64,000 nucleotides of DNA from JARRKC01 sp037388505 (GTDB lineage Bacteria > Acidobacteriota > UBA6911 > RPQK01 > JAPXNP01), in NCBI GenBank assembly GCA_037388505.1, contig JARRKC010000014.1, positions 1 to 64,000 of the forward strand. Reading direction: 5' to 3'. The notes beneath the pieces were generated by a model that made no database searches, was not told the DNA's origin, and saw nothing but the letters and a program-made list of their open reading frames with translations. The position numbers and the translations under genes are program-made. Shown piece by piece: positions 16,762-25,277 of the stretch. The number at the start of each line of letters is the position of its first letter. Positions within the stretch are counted from its first letter, which is position 1.

Positions 16762-18102
16762 TCACTCGGACTTGCTCTCGTCACCTTTCAGAACGATGTC
16801 CGCCGTCTTGAACTGCAGCTTCTCGAAGTCTTCCCTGCTGATCCGACCACCTCGTCCGCTCTCCTCGCACACAGCGTACGCGTCGTCCCCCGAACGCCAG
16901 TAACGGTAGTGCTGCTCGCTGCCGTCAGAAAGCTTCACTCCGAGCTCAAAATCCGCCCGGTCGGACTTCGGTACTTCCTTCAGGATATCAACAAACTTCA
17001 TGTCAGCCAGCGGATACCAGAACTTATAGGAAAGAGCCTCCTTCCCTTTGAACTCGTCCGGGCTCTCAAAGATCCACTTGTAGTCCTCGTGTTTCAGACT
17101 GAGTGTCTCCTTGCCGCGCACAATCTTCAAGCTCGCGATCTGATCCTGCTTGACGTCGAGCACCGAGCGATCCCGGAACTTCGAGACAGCCGCCGTGAGA
17201 TCGTCGTAGACCTCTTTCTTCAACGTGAAGACGGGCGCTTTCTGGGGATTTCGTGCGAAGTAGCCGTCCCCGTCCTTCCCTTCCCTGGAGCCGAGCTGCA
17301 GTTCGGTCCAGGAGTCTTTTCCCTCCTCGCGCACCCGTACGACCACGCCCGGTTTGGCCAGACCGTACTTCTCCAAAGACTCCGGTTTCTCTTCAACGAA
17401 GCGATCGGCTTTGGCGAACTGAAGAGCGGACAGTAAGCTGCTCACCTGCGTTTCGTCGCCCCGATCGGCGATGGGCTGAGTGAGGCGCCACTGGTCATCC
17501 TTCTTGAGAAGATGAACCTCGTCCGAAGGGCGACGGATGTCCACCTCGGTGACCTTGTCCCGGTCGATGCTGACGGCATCCTTGCTGCGCCAGTCGAGCA
17601 ACGGCTTGTCCGCCGAGGACTCGAGCGAGGTCGAGGTCAGATACACGGTGGGACCGCCCTCCAACTTGACATAGAGGTTGGTCCCCGAAAAGTCCTTGGA
17701 GCCGATCAGCAGGGTCTCCTTCTGGTCGCCGGCCGTGACGTGGATCTGCATGGCGGGGTCCACCAGGCCGTACTTACCGAGATCATCCTTCTTGATGTCG
17801 TCGAACGTTCTTTCGCGATGAGCTTCTGCGAGCCCTCTCACCAGAGAGTCCACCGTCGTCTTGTCTGCACTCGTCTGGATCGGTGACTCGAGCATCCACG
17901 CCTCGTCCTTCTTCACGAGCCGAATCGGGTCCTTGTCCTTGCGCACGATTTCGACTTGCGAGATCTGGTCTTGTTGGATTCGCAGCAGGCTCTCCTCGAG
18001 CTTCTTGGCCTCGTCGCGGGCCTCCTGGCCTTCGATCTCGTAGAAGTACACGAAGGCCGCCAGACCCGCAAAGACGACGGCCAGGACTGCCAGCTTCTTC
18101 AT
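16762..18102 (-). CDS. DUF4340 protein of a Gld-type ABC locus
   Basis: 446 residues with one N-terminal membrane anchor (LAVLAVVFAGLAAFVYFYEI) and an extracytoplasmic part built of repeated DUF4340-like units (ISQVEIVRKDKDPIRLVKKDEAWMLE, then VTEVDIRRPSDEVHLLKKDDQWRL, then IASLKIVRGKETLSLKHEDYKWIF). The function is unknown. DUF4340 genes are often neighbours of GldG-like genes. It is last in a co-directional set of four with the GldG-like, permease and ATPase genes, with 10 bases to the gene ahead and a GGAGGAT ribosome site. Confidence 0.85.
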   Translation of the reverse strand: MKKLAVLAVVFAGLAAFVYFYEIEGQEARDEAKKLEESLLRIQQDQISQVEIVRKDKDPIRLVKKDEAWMLESPIQTSADKTTVDSLVRGLAEAHRERTFDDIKKDDLGKYGLVDPAMQIHVTAGDQKETLLIGSKDFSGTNLYVKLEGGPTVYLTSTSLESSADKPLLDWRSKDAVSIDRDKVTEVDIRRPSDEVHLLKKDDQWRLTQPIADRGDETQVSSLLSALQFAKADRFVEEKPESLEKYGLAKPGVVVRVREEGKDSWTELQLGSREGKDGDGYFARNPQKAPVFTLKKEVYDDLTAAVSKFRDRSVLDVKQDQIASLKIVRGKETLSLKHEDYKWIFESPDEFKGKEALSYKFWYPLADMKFVDILKEVPKSDRADFELGVKLSDGSEQHYRYWRSGDDAYAVCEESGRGGRISREDFEKLQFKTADIVLKGDESKSE

Positions 18103-18112
18103 TGCATCCTCC

Positions 18113-19735
18113 TTAACGTCGTCGGTACCAGACTGCCACTCCGAAGATCAGAGTCGCGAATGGGAAGAGAACCACGGCAGCCCAGAAGATCAGCCGTCCC
18201 TCGGCACCGGTCAACGTGATGTTGCGGTTCTCGGGGTTCTTCGGCCGGATCGAGAGAAGGTCCGTGTCCTCGGCAAGCCAGCTGGTGGCATTCAGAAAAA
18301 GGTCCGAGTTGATCGCTTCGCCCAGATACGCGTTGGAGGCAAAATCCGAATCGCCGAAGACGATGAGTCGCGACTCCTTCTCCGATTTCGCTTGATCGGT
18401 CGAAGCCTTGTCATCGGCCGTCTTGGAGTCGGACTTCGAGACATCGGCAGATGCTTTGTCCCCTCCAGCGTCCGCTGCCTTGTCGGAGGGCGACGCCGGC
18501 ACCTCTTTGGTGGCGACAACGGCAAGTGCCAAGGGACCCTTGATGTCCTTTCCCTCGTCGAAGGTGACCTTCTGCTGTTTGATGTTCGATTCGCCCCAGC
18601 TCTGGCTGGAAGTTCGTACCAGCGCAGTGGTCTTGTAGCCGAGCAAGCTGTCCACCGACTTCACGCTTCGAGCGGCCGGGAAGATCGACATCTGTCCGGA
18701 CAGATCCTTGGTAATGGGATGATCGGCATAGTCTGCGGCCAGCGGTGCGCCCGCCCCGAAGCCGAACAGCTGACCCAGTCCGGAAGCATCGACGACGAAG
18801 TCCTTGTCGAGGCTCACACCGTACTGATCCAGAAACTTGTTCATATCGAACTCGGATTCAGGGTCCACGAGGAGGAAGAACTTGCCGCCCGCAGCCAGAT
18901 ACTGCTGCAACAGATCGACCTCATTCGGAAAGAAATCCATCTTCGGTCCGGCCGAGATGATCACAGCGGCATCCTGAGGCAGCTTGTTCTGCTGGGCGAG
19001 GTTGTACTCCTCCACCTTGTAGTTCTGCTTCTCGATCTCCGCTTTGACCTGAGAATAACCAGCAGGCTGACTGTCGCTCAGGGACCGCTCCCCGTGCCCG
19101 GTCAGAAAGTAGACGGTCTTCTCCTCATCACGGGTCACCTTGATGATCGCGTTGGTAACCTTCTCCTCGGTCGGTTCCTCGATCGTCTCCTTCTTCTTGG
19201 GGCCAACCACGACGATCTGACCATTGCGCGTCACGCCGTACTGGGCCACTTGCGAAGGATCCTTCTGCGGATCGACGATCTCATAACTGACTCGCGGACT
19301 AGCGTAGTGGTATTCCGAAGCCAGCTGACGAAACTGGCCGGATCCCTGCTGATCCTGAAAGAAACCAATCAGCTGAATGTCTTCATTCAAATCGCCGAGG
19401 ATCTTCTGGGTCTGATCGGAAAGCGCGTAAAGATGCCCTTCCGTAAGGTCGAATCGCTTGTGATGGCGGAAGTTCAGGAAGTTCACGAGCACCAGAATAC
19501 CCACAACCAACACCAGGGTCAGAAGTGCCATTCCGCCCATCCGAGCTGTGCGGCCGCTCAACGACTGCTTGATCTCGGAGAAGTTGGCCACGAGGTAGAT
19601 GATGATCAGAGCCGCGCCCGCATAGACTCCGGCCTGGGCTTTCCAGTCCCAGAGGCTGGTCACGGTGTAGTAGAAGAACCCGGCGAAAAGGAGGACCAGA
19701 CCAATGCCGGACAAGTTATTGATGATCTTTCGCAT
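18113..19735 (-). CDS. GldG-like ABC auxiliary protein
   Basis: About 540 residues. Two or three N-terminal membrane helices precede a large extracytoplasmic domain of the GldG/ABC-auxiliary type (KRFDLTEGHLYALSDQTQKIL and FLTGHGERSLSD are characteristic). An Ala/Asp/Lys/Ser-rich disordered insert (DAGGDKASADVSKSDSK) and a C-terminal helix followed by Arg residues complete it. I prefer the ATG at 19735 preceded by GGAGGA; an ATG 18 bases earlier overlaps the permease gene. In Bacteroidetes GldA/F/G support gliding; in other phyla the substrate is unknown. Confidence 0.85.
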   Translation of the reverse strand: MRKIINNLSGIGLVLLFAGFFYYTVTSLWDWKAQAGVYAGAALIIIYLVANFSEIKQSLSGRTARMGGMALLTLVLVVGILVLVNFLNFRHHKRFDLTEGHLYALSDQTQKILGDLNEDIQLIGFFQDQQGSGQFRQLASEYHYASPRVSYEIVDPQKDPSQVAQYGVTRNGQIVVVGPKKKETIEEPTEEKVTNAIIKVTRDEEKTVYFLTGHGERSLSDSQPAGYSQVKAEIEKQNYKVEEYNLAQQNKLPQDAAVIISAGPKMDFFPNEVDLLQQYLAAGGKFFLLVDPESEFDMNKFLDQYGVSLDKDFVVDASGLGQLFGFGAGAPLAADYADHPITKDLSGQMSIFPAARSVKSVDSLLGYKTTALVRTSSQSWGESNIKQQKVTFDEGKDIKGPLALAVVATKEVPASPSDKAADAGGDKASADVSKSDSKTADDKASTDQAKSEKESRLIVFGDSDFASNAYLGEAINSDLFLNATSWLAEDTDLLSIRPKNPENRNITLTGAEGRLIFWAAVVLFPFATLIFGVAVWYRRR

Positions 19736-19740
19736 GGCTG

Positions 19741-20514
19741 TTACTTCCTCCATTTCTCAGATTCCATCGAGAGCGAAGTCAGAAAGAGCCCGAGAACAAT
19801 GAACGAGAGATAGAACACCACATGCTGGGTGTCCAGGACTCCCTTGGTGAAGTCCTCGTAGTGGTTTAGCACCGAGAGATATCGGAGAGTCTCGTTCCAG
19901 AACGTCGTACCACCCTGGGCCGAGGCATCCAGAACCCAGAGAACGATGAAGACGCCGAACGTCCCCGCCGCCGCAACGATCTGATTCTCGGTCAGCGACG
20001 AAATGAAGATCCCCACTGCCAGAAGTGCCCCTCCCAGTAGAAACGCCCCCAGTAGACCCGCCAGATAGGGCGGCACGGGAGGACGAGGGTCACTGTAGGT
20101 CAGCAGAAGAAGAACATTGAAAATCGCCGGGGCCAGCATAACCGCAAGGAAGATCATCGCCGCGGAGAACTTCCCAAGGATCAACTGGAGCCGGGTAATG
20201 GGAGACGTGAGAAGGAGTTCGATCGTTCCCCTTTTGCGCTCTTCGGCCAGAATGCCCATCGTCACCATCGGGAGAAGGAACAGCAGGATCGTGCTCAACA
20301 CTCCGAAGTAGCTCTGCATGATCAGACTCGGTACGTCCATGGACATCGCGGACTGGCTGAACTGGCGCATGGCCGACTGCTGGACGTAGAAGCTGAGAAT
20401 GATCTCGAAGAAGTAGCCCGAGACCCCGAAGAAGACGGCCAGCAGCACGTACGCAATCGGACTCACGAACAGGGTGTGGAGCTCCTTCTCAATGATTGCC
20501 AGGTAGTTCCTCAT
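19741..20514 (-). CDS. ABC-2 type permease, GldF-like
   Basis: 257 residues with six predicted membrane segments and the N-terminal EKELHTLFVSPIAYVLLAVF segment typical of GldF/NosY-like permeases. A cytoplasmic EERKRGTIELLLTSPITRLQLILGK motif, the coupling region of ABC-2 permeases, is clear. The start overlaps the ATPase stop (ATGA) and has a GAGGAGG site. It forms the membrane channel for the ATPase upstream; the exported substrate is unknown. Confidence 0.88.
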   Translation of the reverse strand: MRNYLAIIEKELHTLFVSPIAYVLLAVFFGVSGYFFEIILSFYVQQSAMRQFSQSAMSMDVPSLIMQSYFGVLSTILLFLLPMVTMGILAEERKRGTIELLLTSPITRLQLILGKFSAAMIFLAVMLAPAIFNVLLLLTYSDPRPPVPPYLAGLLGAFLLGGALLAVGIFISSLTENQIVAAAGTFGVFIVLWVLDASAQGGTTFWNETLRYLSVLNHYEDFTKGVLDTQHVVFYLSFIVLGLFLTSLSMESEKWRK

Positions 20515-21464
20515 GCCGTTGCCTCCTCTTCATCCGTCGTCAACTTCACGAAGACTTCCTCGAGGCTCATGCTCTCGGCTCGGATCTGATAAAGGTCCGC
20601 ACCCGACTCGAAAACCGCCCGGGAGAGCAGATGCCGGATCTCCCCGGCCCCATCACTTTCGACAATCAGCCGATGGCGGCCGGATTCGGTCGGTTCCTCG
20701 GTGACTCTTCGGACGCCCGAAATCCTCTCCAGAGCCGGCTTGACCGTGGAGGCTGTCGCGCCGACTTCCACTTCGATACGCTGTCCTCCGCTGAACCGGT
20801 TCGACAGATTTCCCGGCGTATCCACAGCAACGATCCGGCCGTTGTTGATGATGACGACTCGCTCGCAGGTCACGCTGACTTCGGGAAGGATGTGAGTCGA
20901 CAGGATCACGGTGTGATCGCCGCCCAGGCTCTTGATGAGTCCTCGAACTTCCACGATCTGCTTCGGATCGAGACCGATCGTCGGCTCATCCAGGATCAGC
21001 ACTTCCGGATCGTGAATCAGGGCTTGAGCGAGCCCGACCCGCTGCTTGAATCCCTTTGACAGATGCTTGATCAACCGCTGACCGTGTTCGCTTAGACCGC
21101 AACGCTCCTTGACGTACGCGATCCGCCGCGGTATGTCACCGGAACTCACTCCTTTGATCTTCGCTACGAACCGGAGGTAGCTGTCTACCCTCATTTCGGT
21201 GTAGAGCGGCGGGATCTCCGGGAGGTAGCCCACGCGGCGCTTGGACTCGAGGGGTTTCTCGAACACATCGAATCCGGCTACGATTGCACGGCCTGCGTCG
21301 GAGGGGAGGAACCCGGAAAGAATCCGCATGGTCGTCGTCTTCCCTGCCCCATTGGGACCCAGGAAGCCCAGGATCTCCCCCTTGTCGACCTCGAAACTGA
21401 CGTCGTCGACGGCCGTGCGCATTCCGTAACGTTTCGTGAGATTCTCGACGCGAATCATCTTCAA
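20511..21464 (-). CDS. ABC transporter ATPase, GldA-like
   Basis: 317 residues. Walker A GPNGAGKTT (about residue 37), signature LSKGFKQRVG, Walker B LILDEPTIGLDP and switch histidine LSTHIL are all intact. The C-terminal extension of about 90 residues is typical of ATPases paired with ABC-2 permeases. It is the first gene of the four-gene Gld-type locus, with AGGAG nine bases ahead of the ATG, and energises the GldF-like permease. Confidence 0.92.
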   Translation of the reverse strand: MKMIRVENLTKRYGMRTAVDDVSFEVDKGEILGFLGPNGAGKTTTMRILSGFLPSDAGRAIVAGFDVFEKPLESKRRVGYLPEIPPLYTEMRVDSYLRFVAKIKGVSSGDIPRRIAYVKERCGLSEHGQRLIKHLSKGFKQRVGLAQALIHDPEVLILDEPTIGLDPKQIVEVRGLIKSLGGDHTVILSTHILPEVSVTCERVVIINNGRIVAVDTPGNLSNRFSGGQRIEVEVGATASTVKPALERISGVRRVTEEPTESGRHRLIVESDGAGEIRHLLSRAVFESGADLYQIRAESMSLEEVFVKLTTDEEEATA

Positions 21465-21589
21465 TTACTCCTGCGCTGTGGCAACTTCATCAAATGTCGC
21501 CTCCAAATTCACAACACCAGAAACAACAAAGCCAGGCTTCCGATCCTAATCGGACTCGACTGCAATCGAACTGAAACATGCGAGTTCGC

Positions 21590-22852
21590 TCAGGTATGAG
21601 GCCCGGCATTCAAATCCGGCGCATCCGGGCCACGTTGTGATGGCCGGCCGAAGCGCCGCTCGACATATTCTTCCAGGATCTGCAGGAAGTCCTCGGCGAT
21701 CCGAGGTCCCTTGAGGGTCCGAAAATGCTCGCCATCCACGTAGACAGGCGCCTTGGGGTCCTCCCCCGTCCCTGGCAGGGAGATTCCGACATCAGCGTGC
21801 CGAGACTCCCCCGGCCCGTTCACAATGCAGCCCATGACCGCGACCTTCAATCGTTCGACACCAGGTCGTTCGAATCGCCATCGGGCCATGGACTGGTCAA
21901 GCCTCTCATGAATGTGAGAGGCCAACTCTTGAAAGAAGTTGCTCGTCGTCCTCCCACATCCGGGGCAAGCGCTGACCTGAGGCGCAAAATAGCGAAGGCC
22001 GAGCACCTGCAACACCTGCCTGGCGATGCGCACCTCTTCGCACCGGTCACCACCCGGTTCGGGTGTCAGACTGACACGGATGGTGTCACCGATTCCTTCA
22101 GTGAGAAGAATGGAGAGAGCGGCCGCGCTGGCCACGGTTCCGCGCATTCCCATGCCCGCTTCCGTCAGGCCCAGATGCAGGGGGTAGTCACAGCGCTCGG
22201 CCAGCTCGCGATAGACTTCGCAGAGTTCGGAGACCGAGGAGACCTTGGCACTGAGGATGATGCGGTCGTGTGCCATGCCAATCGACTCGGCGCAGGCGGC
22301 GGACTCGAGACAGCTTCGGATCATCGCCTCCCGTAGAACCGACTCGGCCGTCTTCGGTTGCTCGAGACGGGCGTTTTCGTCCATGAGCCGTCCCAAGAGC
22401 TTCTGATCCAGCGAGCCCCAGTTGACTCCGATGCGCACCGGCTTATCATGCTCGAGCGCGACCTCGATCATCTGGGCGAAGTTCTTGTCCCAGTGCCGTC
22501 CCATGCCGACGTTCCCGGGATTGATGCGATACTTGTCCAGCGACGCGGCGCAGTCGGGATAACGGGTCAGTAGAAGATGGCCGTTATAGTGAAAATCTCC
22601 GACCAGGGGCACGTTGATGCCCTGCCCCCGCAGGCCGTCCACGACCTCCGGAACGGCAGCCGCCGCTTCCTCGGTGTTGACCGTCATCCGAACGATCTCG
22701 GAACCCGCTTCTGCCAGGGCCGCGACCTGATCGATCGTCGCTTCGACATCGGCCGTGTCCGTATTGGTCATGGACTGCACGACAACCGGGCGGCAGCCAC
22801 CGATGGGGACACCTCCGACCTGGACTTCGACTGCGTTCCGTCTGCGCGACAT
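21590..22852 (-). CDS. ispG: 4-hydroxy-3-methylbut-2-enyl diphosphate synthase
   Basis: 420 residues. IspG reduces MEcPP to HMBPP in the MEP isoprenoid pathway and carries a 4Fe-4S cluster. The TIM-barrel N-terminus (VVVQSMTNTDTADVEATIDQV) and the iron-sulfur domain with ACPGCGRT and MGCIVNGPGESRHADVGIS supply the three cluster cysteines and the conserved Asn-Gly-Pro. It is monocistronic. No Shine-Dalgarno sequence is visible; instead a TAGAAT box ends six bases before the ATG. Confidence 0.95.
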   Translation of the reverse strand: MSRRRNAVEVQVGGVPIGGCRPVVVQSMTNTDTADVEATIDQVAALAEAGSEIVRMTVNTEEAAAAVPEVVDGLRGQGINVPLVGDFHYNGHLLLTRYPDCAASLDKYRINPGNVGMGRHWDKNFAQMIEVALEHDKPVRIGVNWGSLDQKLLGRLMDENARLEQPKTAESVLREAMIRSCLESAACAESIGMAHDRIILSAKVSSVSELCEVYRELAERCDYPLHLGLTEAGMGMRGTVASAAALSILLTEGIGDTIRVSLTPEPGGDRCEEVRIARQVLQVLGLRYFAPQVSACPGCGRTTSNFFQELASHIHERLDQSMARWRFERPGVERLKVAVMGCIVNGPGESRHADVGISLPGTGEDPKAPVYVDGEHFRTLKGPRIAEDFLQILEEYVERRFGRPSQRGPDAPDLNAGPHT

Positions 22853-22858
22853 CGTCCA

Positions 22859-22864
22859 ATTCTA
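22859..22864 (-). promoter_or_regulatory. Possible -10 box of a leaderless ispG transcript
   Basis: TAGAAT on the minus strand ends six bases before the ispG ATG, and there is no ribosome-binding sequence between them. The following bases match those after the TAGAAT ahead of the DUF1326 gene. The -35 region is weak. Confidence 0.3.
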
Positions 22865-23000
22865 CACCAGAGAACGGTGTCAGACGGACCGGCTCCGGCT
22901 CCTCCAACTGGTTGCCGCATCACCGGTTAGAGGACGCGCCTCTCAGCGTTCCCGGTTGCCACAATCTCGGCAGCCGGACAAGCGTGGACGCTTATCCTAC

Positions 23001-23032
23001 TCGGAACTCGGAACTCGAAACTCGGAACACTC
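23001..23032 (-). repeat. GTTCCGAG-family repeat behind the GerMN gene
   Basis: Read on the minus strand, GTTCCGAG/GTTTCGAG units start at the stop codon of the GerMN gene and run downstream. A 22-base stretch here (23007-23028) is identical, in the same orientation relative to the upstream gene, to 48255-48276 at the end of the symporter gene. Confidence 0.75.
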
Positions 23033-23540
23033 AAGGCTGGAGCGCCGTGGCTTCCTGGCCCTCCACCGTAATCCTGACGTGCCGCACGCTGTCGAACTGC
23101 AGCAGAGTCTGTTCGACCTGCGCGCGGATCGCCTCGACCCGGCACGACCCGGCCACTCCTTCATCGAAGGCTCGGCCGAAGTCGACCCACGCTGTTCCAT
23201 CCCGTATCTCCAGCCTCCTCACCGCAACGTCACGGTTGAGGGACGTGAAATAGCCTTCGCGAAGTTCTTCCGGAGTCGGACCTCTGAGGAGCTGCTCGAT
23301 GGCCGCCCGGGCCACAGCATCGGTGGCAACGACCGAACGCCGAACGGCAAAGACATGACTGCAGTTCAGTTCCTGGGGATCACGCTTCGAGTTCCCGAAG
23401 AAGACCTCCAGCTCCACACTCCCGCTCGTGACGCCGGAGCTCGCGACCTGACCCCGATGAAACCACCAGTAAACAAGCATCGAAGCGATGGCGAGAACCG
23501 CGACCAGAGCAACAATCTGCCACGTACGGCCCGCCTTCAT
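23031..23540 (-). CDS. Membrane-anchored GerMN domain protein
   Basis: About 169 residues. An N-terminal hydrophobic anchor (QIVALVAVLAIASMLVYWW) is followed by a GerMN domain: ELEVFFGNS, VFAVRRSV, AAIEQLLRGPTPEELREGYFTSL, GTAWVDFG and QVEQTLLQFDSVRHVRITVEG. GerMN occurs in spore and cell-envelope proteins; the precise function is unknown and this organism need not sporulate. I choose the ATG at 23540, preceded by AAGGAA; an ATG 57 bases upstream would add a very basic tail. The stop codon abuts a GTTCCGAG-type repeat. Confidence 0.8.
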   Translation of the reverse strand: MKAGRTWQIVALVAVLAIASMLVYWWFHRGQVASSGVTSGSVELEVFFGNSKRDPQELNCSHVFAVRRSVVATDAVARAAIEQLLRGPTPEELREGYFTSLNRDVAVRRLEIRDGTAWVDFGRAFDEGVAGSCRVEAIRAQVEQTLLQFDSVRHVRITVEGQEATALQP

Positions 23541-23666
23541 CCGAGATTCCTTTCGACTAGGGCGCCGGCTGGTGCGCCTTCGATTCGTCTTGGTCATCTA
23601 GGTGAGTAAGTTCATGGAATCACGGTGCCGCGGGGGCCCCCAATCGGAAATCGTAAACTGTCCATC

Positions 23667-24827
23667 TCAAATTCGTCGTCTGCTGCTGAAAAACTCCTCC
23701 AGCCGGTCCATCCCCAGCTCGAGCTTCTCCATCGAAGTCGCGTAGCAAAGGCGAATGTACCCCTCGCCCCCGCGGCCGAAGTCGATACCCGGCGTCACAG
23801 CGACTCCTGCCTTCTCGAGAATCTCGAAAGCCAGTTCATAAACATTCTCGGTGAACGGACTGACGTTCAGAAGCAGATAGAACGCGCCCACTGGATGACC
23901 CGCTACCCGGAGTCCCGCCCGCCGAGCCCGGTCGATCAGGAAGCGACGGCGTCGATCGTACTCCAGCCGCATCCGTTCAATGTCCTGTCCGGCATCGGTC
24001 AGCGCCGACAGAGCGGCCAACTGTGAGAAGTCCGGGGCCGAGATGAACAGATTCTGTTGCAGTTTCTGCAGCGTTCGTACCATTCCCTGCGGCACCACCG
24101 CGAAACCGAGCCGCCATCCCGTCATGGCAAAGAGCTTGGAAAAACCGCCGATGATGATGCATTCCGAAGAGACTTCGAGCATCGACGTGGCGCGTCCCTC
24201 GTAGGTCAGACCGTGGTAGATCTCATCGGAGACAATACTCAGGCGACCCTCTGCCAGTTCCGTCAGACGGCCCAGGTTCTCCTCTGCTGCCAGAGTCCCC
24301 GTCGGATTGGAGGGTGAGTTCAGGATCAGAGCCCGGGTCCGTTCTGTGATCTTCCCACTCAACCGATCCGGGTCGAATTCGAAGTTTTGCTTCTCCTCCA
24401 CCCGCACACCGAGGGGCACTCCGTCGAACGCCTGGACGAACTTCGGATAGCAGGGATAGCCGGGGTCCGGAACCAGCACTTCGTCTCCGGGGTCCAGCAA
24501 GGCGGCGAAGACGAGAAGCATGGCTCCCGAACTGCCCACCGTGACGACGACCCGCTCCGGAGAGATGTCGACGCCATAGAGCTGAGCGTACCTGGAGGCG
24601 ATCGCCTCCCGAAGCTCCCAGCGACCCAGAGAGTGGGTGTAGTGGGTGTGTCCGTCGCGAATTGCCCGGATGCCGGCTTCCCGAATCACGGCGGGAGTCT
24701 CAAAGTCCGGTTCGCCGACCTCCAGATGGATAATCTCCCGCCCTCGGGCTTCCAGCTCCAGGGCCCGCTCCAGCACCTCCATGACTATGAAGGGCCCAAT
24801 CCGCGCCGCTCGCTTGCTCAACCTCAC
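23667..24827 (-). CDS. Class I/II pyridoxal-phosphate aminotransferase
   Basis: 386 residues. Fold-type I aminotransferase with the family boxes NSPSNPTG, SDEIYHGLTYEG and GGFSKLFAMTGWRLGF, the last supplying the PLP-binding lysine, and an RLCYA-like C-terminal substrate arginine region. The amino-acid specificity cannot be read from sequence alone; aspartate/aromatic-type enzymes are closest. GTG start with AAGGGG seven bases upstream. It follows ytxJ by about 30 bases on the same strand, suggesting co-transcription. Confidence 0.9.
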   Translation of the reverse strand: MRLSKRAARIGPFIVMEVLERALELEARGREIIHLEVGEPDFETPAVIREAGIRAIRDGHTHYTHSLGRWELREAIASRYAQLYGVDISPERVVVTVGSSGAMLLVFAALLDPGDEVLVPDPGYPCYPKFVQAFDGVPLGVRVEEKQNFEFDPDRLSGKITERTRALILNSPSNPTGTLAAEENLGRLTELAEGRLSIVSDEIYHGLTYEGRATSMLEVSSECIIIGGFSKLFAMTGWRLGFAVVPQGMVRTLQKLQQNLFISAPDFSQLAALSALTDAGQDIERMRLEYDRRRRFLIDRARRAGLRVAGHPVGAFYLLLNVSPFTENVYELAFEILEKAGVAVTPGIDFGRGGEGYIRLCYATSMEKLELGMDRLEEFFSSRRRI

Positions 24828-24858
24828 CGCTCAACCCCTTCGCAACGATTGACAGGCC

Positions 24859-25206
24859 TCACCGGTCCTTGCCCGCCCCGAGGACGGCCTCGCTCAACGT
24901 CTTCATGGAGATGTCGAAATGGGATCCGTGCCAGACCGGGCGACCGAAGCGCAGGAGTAGCGCCTGCGGAGACTGATGACGGACGTCCGTTCTCTCTGCA
25001 AGATAGTTCGACACCGGACGACATTCGATGACCGGAACGACATAGACCGGTATCGACGGGTTCTCCTCGGCAAACTGCTGCACAATCGCAAGCGCCCGGT
25101 TGCTGACAGAGCAGCGGGTGCTGTGCTTCAAGATCAGTGCAAGGGGCAGCTTCAATGCTCGATCCGCATCGGCCTGATCATGAAGTTCTTCCAGTTGAGC
25201 GCTCAC
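24859..25206 (-). CDS. ytxJ: YtxJ-like bacillithiol-system redox protein
   Basis: 115 residues with a thioredoxin-like fold. ALILKHSTRCSVSNRAL matches the YtxJ hallmark (KHSTRC-x-S) with the single active cysteine, and the VYVVPVIECRPVSNYLAERTDVRHQSPQ segment carries the cis-proline region. YtxJ proteins are monothiol bacilliredoxin-like proteins associated with bacillithiol. GTG start behind GAGGGA. It lies between a trans-sulfuration gene and an aminotransferase on one strand. That it implies bacillithiol use is family knowledge, not shown here. Confidence 0.82.
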   Translation of the reverse strand: MSAQLEELHDQADADRALKLPLALILKHSTRCSVSNRALAIVQQFAEENPSIPVYVVPVIECRPVSNYLAERTDVRHQSPQALLLRFGRPVWHGSHFDISMKTLSEAVLGAGKDR

Positions 25207-25277
25207 CTGATGTTTCCCTCGGCAATCCCTTTAATACCCGGTCTCCAAAGCCATGTCCATAGGGGTCATGAACACCC

